Source of the DNA: Chloroflexota bacterium
GTDB lineage: Bacteria; Chloroflexota; Limnocylindria; Limnocylindrales; CSP1-4
DNA: 8,371 bases
NCBI GenBank assembly: GCA_013695505.1
Contig: JACDAH010000004.1
Coordinates: 1-8,371, forward strand
Reading direction: 5' to 3'
In this document: piece after piece, positions 5,417 through 8,371 of the stretch
Position numbering within the stretch: position 1 is the first letter of the stretch
How the letters are laid out: each line of letters begins with the position of its first letter
Notes under the pieces: generated by a model
Told to the model about the DNA's origin: nothing
The model's input: the letters and a program-made list of their open reading frames with translations, nothing else
Databases searched by the model: none
Translations under genes and position numbers: made by a program

Positions 5417-6327
5417 GCCTCCTGCCGCCGGTCTCCCGCGCCGGCAACATCTATGACCTCGGGTATCGCCGCTACGAGGGCCCGCGTCTTGGCCGGGCGC
5501 ACGCAGTCCGGTCGCTCATCAACCACAGCTTCCGGACGACGTATGGCCTCGGCCGGAGTGGCCGGGCGAAGGCGGCCCCGATCATCTTCGGCGCGATGGC
5601 GATCCTGCCGGCGGTGATCATCGTGGGCGGCCTGACGATCGCGGCGCGGTTCGGGTTCGACCGTCAGCTCGACGACGCCGAGCTGATCGGGTTCAACAAC
5701 TACTTCAGCGCGGTGACCGCGATCGTCGCGCTGTTCTGCGCCGCCCAGGCCCCGGAGCTCTTCGGGCGCGATCAACGCCACGGCGTGCTCGCCCTGTATT
5801 TCGCCCGCGCCCTGCGCCGCTCCGACTACGCCCTGGGCCGGCTCGCCGGGTTCGTCGTGGCGGTCCTCGTCCTGCTCCTGACGCCGATGGTCATCCTGTT
5901 CCTCGGCCGGATCCTGCTCTCGACCGACATCGGCGGCGCATTCCTGGCAAACCTTCCGAATGTGCCGCCGGTCCTCGCCCAGGCGATCGTGATCGCCTGC
6001 CTCTACGGTGGCCTGGCGATGACCCTCTCGGCCTACGCCCCGCGGCGCGCCTACGCCACGGCCGGGATCATCGCCCTCTTCGTGTTGCCGGGCATCGTCA
6101 CCGGGATCATCATCGGGATCGGCTCGAGCACGATCGGGACCTGGCTGACGCTGATCAGCCCGAACACGATCATCGACGGCACGAACAGCCTCTTCTTCCG
6201 TCGCTCGCTCGGCGAGGAGTACTTCTTCGTGAGCCTCCCGGGCTGGCTGTTCCTCGTCAGCGCCGTCGTCGAGATCGGTGTCGTGGTGGCGCTCATCCTC
6301 CGCCGCTTTGCCCGGATCGTGACGTGA
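5413..6327 (+). CDS. ABC-2 type transporter permease (first of two)
   Basis: This 304-residue integral membrane protein begins with a soluble segment containing IYDLGYRRYEGPRLGR (13-28), a stretch I associate with ABC-2 permeases of GC-rich bacteria. About six hydrophobic spans are visible near 56-79, 95-113, 144-167, 185-206, 215-236 and 276-296. Between spans two and three lies the charged motif GRDQRHGVLALYFARALRRSDY (shown as two parts: GRDQRHGVLALY and FARALRRSDY), the cytosolic element typical of NosY/ABC-2 permeases and probably facing the ATPase. The ATG overlaps the upstream stop by 4 bases and the stop overlaps the next gene's GTG by 4, so translation is coupled on both sides. The transported molecule is unknown; export is the usual direction for this class. 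Confidence 0.9.
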   Translation: MSLLPPVSRAGNIYDLGYRRYEGPRLGRAHAVRSLINHSFRTTYGLGRSGRAKAAPIIFGAMAILPAVIIVGGLTIAARFGFDRQLDDAELIGFNNYFSAVTAIVALFCAAQAPELFGRDQRHGVLALYFARALRRSDYALGRLAGFVVAVLVLLLTPMVILFLGRILLSTDIGGAFLANLPNVPPVLAQAIVIACLYGGLAMTLSAYAPRRAYATAGIIALFVLPGIVTGIIIGIGSSTIGTWLTLISPNTIIDGTNSLFFRRSLGEEYFFVSLPGWLFLVSAVVEIGVVVALILRRFARIVT

Positions 6328-7406
6328 CGGACCCGATGGCCGCCCTGCCGGCTGAAGGGGCCGACGGGGCTGGCGGGGACGTAGGGGCGAGGGTGGCCGA
6401 TGGCGCCGCCGACGCGGTGAGGCGCGCGCCCGCCGGGCCGAGCATGCCGATCGCGCAACTCGCGGTCGTCGATCCCAGCCAGCCGATCGTTCTCGACCGG
6501 GTGTCGCGCTGGTACGGCAACGTCGTCGCGGTCAATGACATCAGTTTCAGCCTCGGGGCCGGGATCACCGGACTGCTCGGACCGAACGGCGCCGGAAAGT
6601 CGACCTTGCTCCATCTCCTCGCCGGCCTCCTCCGGCCGTCGGCGGGCCGGGTGCTGATCGGCGGCCGACCGGCCTGGCGGGAGCCCTCGATCTATCGTGA
6701 GATCGGGCTCGTTCCGGAACGCGAGGCGGTCCATGCCTTTCTGACGGGCCGGGCGTTCGTCGAGCTCGCCGCCCGCCTCCAGGGCCTCGCCGATCCGGTC
6801 GCCGCAGCGGCCAGGACGATCGCGACCGTCGACATGGCCGGAGCGGCCGACCGCGCCGTGGGGACGTACTCGAAGGGGATGCGCCAGCGGATCAAGATCG
6901 CCGCGGCCCTCGTCCACGAGCCGCCGATCCTCCTCCTTGACGAGCCGTTCAACGGGATGGACCCGCGCCAACGGCTGCACATGATGGATCTCCTGCGCTC
7001 GATGGCGACCCGAGGCCGGACGATCCTCTTCTCGTCGCACATCCTCGAGGAGGTCGAGCGGCTCGCCGACGGGATCCTCGTGATCTACGCCGGCCGGCTC
7101 GCCGCGGCCGGCGACTTCCGTGAGATCCGCCGCCTGATGACGGATCGGCCCCACACGTTCCGGGTCCGGAGCTCCGACGACCGACGACTCGCGTCGGCCT
7201 TCATGGCCGAGCCTGCGGTGTTCGGGTCCGAGCTGCGCGACGAGCGCCTCACCGTCCGCGTGTCGGAGTTCTCCGGATTCACCCGGATCGTGGCCCGGGT
7301 CGCCCGCGACGCCGGGGTCCGGCTGTTCGAGGTGGCCCCGACCGACGACTCGCTCGAGAGCGTCTTCGAATACCTCGTGACGCGGCGCGCCGGAGGACGG
7401 CGATGA
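6324..7406 (+). CDS. ABC transporter ATP-binding protein (ABC-2 type, second)
   Basis: The GTG start overlaps the permease stop by 4 bases (GTGA), giving 360 residues. Motifs: Walker A GPNGAGKST (86-94), LVPERE with Glu132 at the Q-loop place, signature YSKGMRQR (182-189), Walker B ILLLDEP with catalytic E207, D-loop FNGMD, and H239. It has an extra N-terminus of about 50 low-complexity Ala/Gly/Asp residues before the first strand (IVLDRVSRWYG). An ATG at 6444 would give a more usual length, so the extension may be untranslated or a genuine linker. A C-terminal region (about 275-345) follows the ATPase core. The motif details and tail differ from the first ATPase, so it is not a recent duplicate. 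It probably energises the permease encoded next. Confidence 0.94.
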   Translation: MTDPMAALPAEGADGAGGDVGARVADGAADAVRRAPAGPSMPIAQLAVVDPSQPIVLDRVSRWYGNVVAVNDISFSLGAGITGLLGPNGAGKSTLLHLLAGLLRPSAGRVLIGGRPAWREPSIYREIGLVPEREAVHAFLTGRAFVELAARLQGLADPVAAAARTIATVDMAGAADRAVGTYSKGMRQRIKIAAALVHEPPILLLDEPFNGMDPRQRLHMMDLLRSMATRGRTILFSSHILEEVERLADGILVIYAGRLAAAGDFREIRRLMTDRPHTFRVRSSDDRRLASAFMAEPAVFGSELRDERLTVRVSEFSGFTRIVARVARDAGVRLFEVAPTDDSLESVFEYLVTRRAGGRR

Positions 7407-8176
7407 GCGCCGGGCGGCGCGACGAGCGACGGCCGGCCCAGCTGAACCTGGTCGACGTCATGGTCACGATCGGGGCGGTCACCGCCCGCGGCCTGCTCGG
7501 TCGGCGCCGGACGATCCTCATCGGGCTCTTCGCCGCGGCGCCGGTGTTGCTGGGCCTCCTCATCCGGCTCGGCGGGACGCGGCCGGGCGCGCTCAGCCCC
7601 TCCCTCGAGGGCCTGATCGTCTCGAGCGTCCTGCCTCTCGTGGCCCTCGTGTTCGGGACGGCGGCCCTCGGGAGCGAGCTCGACGACGGGACTGCGGTCC
7701 ACATCCTGACGAAGCCGATCCCGCGCTGGGCGATCGTTGTCCCGAAGCTGGCGGTCGCGGGCAGCCTGACCGCGTTGCTCGTCTTCCCGGCGACGATCCT
7801 GACCGGCCTCCTCATCGGCGGCACCGGCGCTCGCCAGATCGGGCTGACCTTCGCCTTCGCGATCGCCGTCCTGATCGGGTCCTTCGTGTACGGCGCGATC
7901 TTCGTGGCCCTGAGCGCGGCGACCAGCCGCGGGCTCGTGATCGGGCTCGCCTACTCGCTGCTCTGGGAGGGCCTCCTGTCCGGTGCCCTGAAGGGAACCC
8001 AGCTGTTCAGCGTCCGCGAATACGTCAAGGGCATGGCGTCGACGCTCGCGCCGCAGGGCTCGGTCACCTCGGTCGTGGGGAGCTTCGGGTTCCTGCTGGC
8101 GCTGATCGCGATCGTCGTCGTGTCGCTGATCGCGGCCATGCGGCTCTCGCGCTACGAGATTCGCGCCGCGGAGTAG
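7403..8176 (+). CDS. ABC-2 type transporter permease (second)
   Basis: This 257-residue membrane protein starts at an ATG overlapping the ATPase stop by 4 bases. After a cytosolic N-terminus rich in Arg there are about six hydrophobic spans near 37-55, 70-90, 117-140, 147-171, 176-193 and 225-247. Between spans two and three, GSELDDGTAVHILTKPIPRW (90-109) matches the conserved ABC-2/NosY-type motif ending in a charged Lys-Pro-Ile-x-Arg segment. It is smaller than the first permease and lacks that protein's N-terminal IYDLGYRRYEG segment. With two ATPases and two permeases in one operon, the products could form one hetero-complex or two exporters; the sequence does not decide. It is the last gene before a stem-loop. 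Confidence 0.9.
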   Translation: MSAGRRDERRPAQLNLVDVMVTIGAVTARGLLGRRRTILIGLFAAAPVLLGLLIRLGGTRPGALSPSLEGLIVSSVLPLVALVFGTAALGSELDDGTAVHILTKPIPRWAIVVPKLAVAGSLTALLVFPATILTGLLIGGTGARQIGLTFAFAIAVLIGSFVYGAIFVALSAATSRGLVIGLAYSLLWEGLLSGALKGTQLFSVREYVKGMASTLAPQGSVTSVVGSFGFLLALIAIVVVSLIAAMRLSRYEIRAAE

Positions 8177-8189
8177 CTGCCTCCGTCGA

Positions 8190-8218
8190 GCCGGGGAGCG
8201 CGCGCCCGCGTTCCCGGC
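8190..8218 (+). terminator. Stem-loop after the ABC operon
   Basis: GCCGGGGA (8190-8197) pairs with TTCCCGGC (8211-8218), giving 8 bp including one G-T wobble around a 13-base loop. It begins 14 bases after the last permease stop. No T-tract follows, so it is at best a non-canonical terminator, but it sits where the operon transcript should end. Confidence 0.38.
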
Positions 8219-8258
8219 CCAGGACCAACGGGTCGTGGTCGGCCCGGATCGGCGTCGC

Positions 8259-8269
8259 CACCATTGGTG
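8259..8269. promoter_or_regulatory. Small dyad just upstream of the last gene
   Basis: CACCA and TGGTG flank a single central T, forming an 11-bp dyad that ends 5 bases before the ATG at 8275. It is too tight for an RNA hairpin, so if real it would be a protein-binding site. Chance is a serious alternative. Confidence 0.2.
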
Positions 8270-8274
8270 CCGAC

Positions 8275-8371
8275 ATGCCTGTCGAGCTCGTCATCTTCAC
8301 TGCCGATCGCCGCATCCACGGCGCGATCCCGCTCGCCGACGATCGCGTCAGCGACATGCTGAACTCCGTGC
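8275..8371 (+). CDS. Small conserved hypothetical protein, 3' partial (possibly DUF6812-like)
   Basis: Only the first 32 residues are in the window, from the ATG at 8275. They read as alternating hydrophobic strand residues (VELVIFTADRRIHGAIPL) followed by ADDRVSDMLNSV. I recall a family of small bacterial proteins of unknown function with a similar start (strand, RI-G turn, then R-SD-LN), labelled DUF6812 from memory, but 32 residues are too few to be sure. There is no good ribosome-binding site or TAnnnT before the ATG. It lies 98 bp after the ABC operon and beyond a stem-loop, so it is probably a separate unit. Confidence 0.55.
   Translation, partial: MPVELVIFTADRRIHGAIPLADDRVSDMLNSV

Noticed and set aside
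6051..7154. A 367-codon minus-strand open frame opposite the second ATPase
   Set aside because: Its translation is an antisense image of the ABC ATPase motifs, with no independent family signal.
1..8371. Very frequent GATC and CGATCG tetramers and hexamers across the window, suggestive of a HIP1-like repeat
   Set aside because: Most arise where the common Ile codon ATC follows a codon ending in G, or from Asp GAT before C; codon use explains them without a special element.

Overview
The window is very GC-rich bacterial DNA. Stop codons are scarce in every frame, so there are many long shadow frames, but real genes are recognisable by protein family. My guess from protein style and start-site layout is a Chloroflexota member (for example the Limnocylindria/Ellin6529 type). 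A GC-rich actinobacterium cannot be excluded, and no rRNA or tRNA is present to settle it.

Layout. (1) 1-621, plus strand: the 3' end of an Rsm22/METTL17-like protein linked to the small ribosomal subunit, with four cysteines spaced as in its Fe-S-binding mitochondrial relatives. (2) 622-830: non-coding, with short repeats. (3) 831-1834, plus strand: two overlapping small genes I cannot name, one possibly PH-like and one carrying three Cys pairs (zinc-ribbon style). (4) 1842-4335, minus strand, read right to left: a soluble histidine kinase with a Cys-rich N-terminus, a NarL/FixJ-type response regulator 20 bp behind it, then after 113 bp with a hairpin a stand-alone receiver protein. (5) 4433-8176, plus strand, divergent from the kinase across 97 bp: ATPase, permease, ATPase, permease, each junction overlapping by 4 bases. 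(6) 8177-8371: a stem-loop and the start of a small conserved hypothetical gene.

How they may work together. Divergence of a two-component system from an ABC-2 type operon suggests the regulator controls the transporter. The kinase has no membrane segment, so its signal is probably intracellular, and its cysteines suggest a metal, Fe-S, redox or small-molecule ligand. Substrate and signal cannot be read from the sequence. The receiver gene may supply a second phosphorylation target.

The most distinctive regulatory feature is that all three start codons opening a minus- or plus-strand unit in the central block (kinase, receiver, first ATPase) have a TACnCT hexamer only 6-8 bases upstream. This is the arrangement expected for leaderless transcripts. 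I see no mobile element, CRISPR array or RNA gene.
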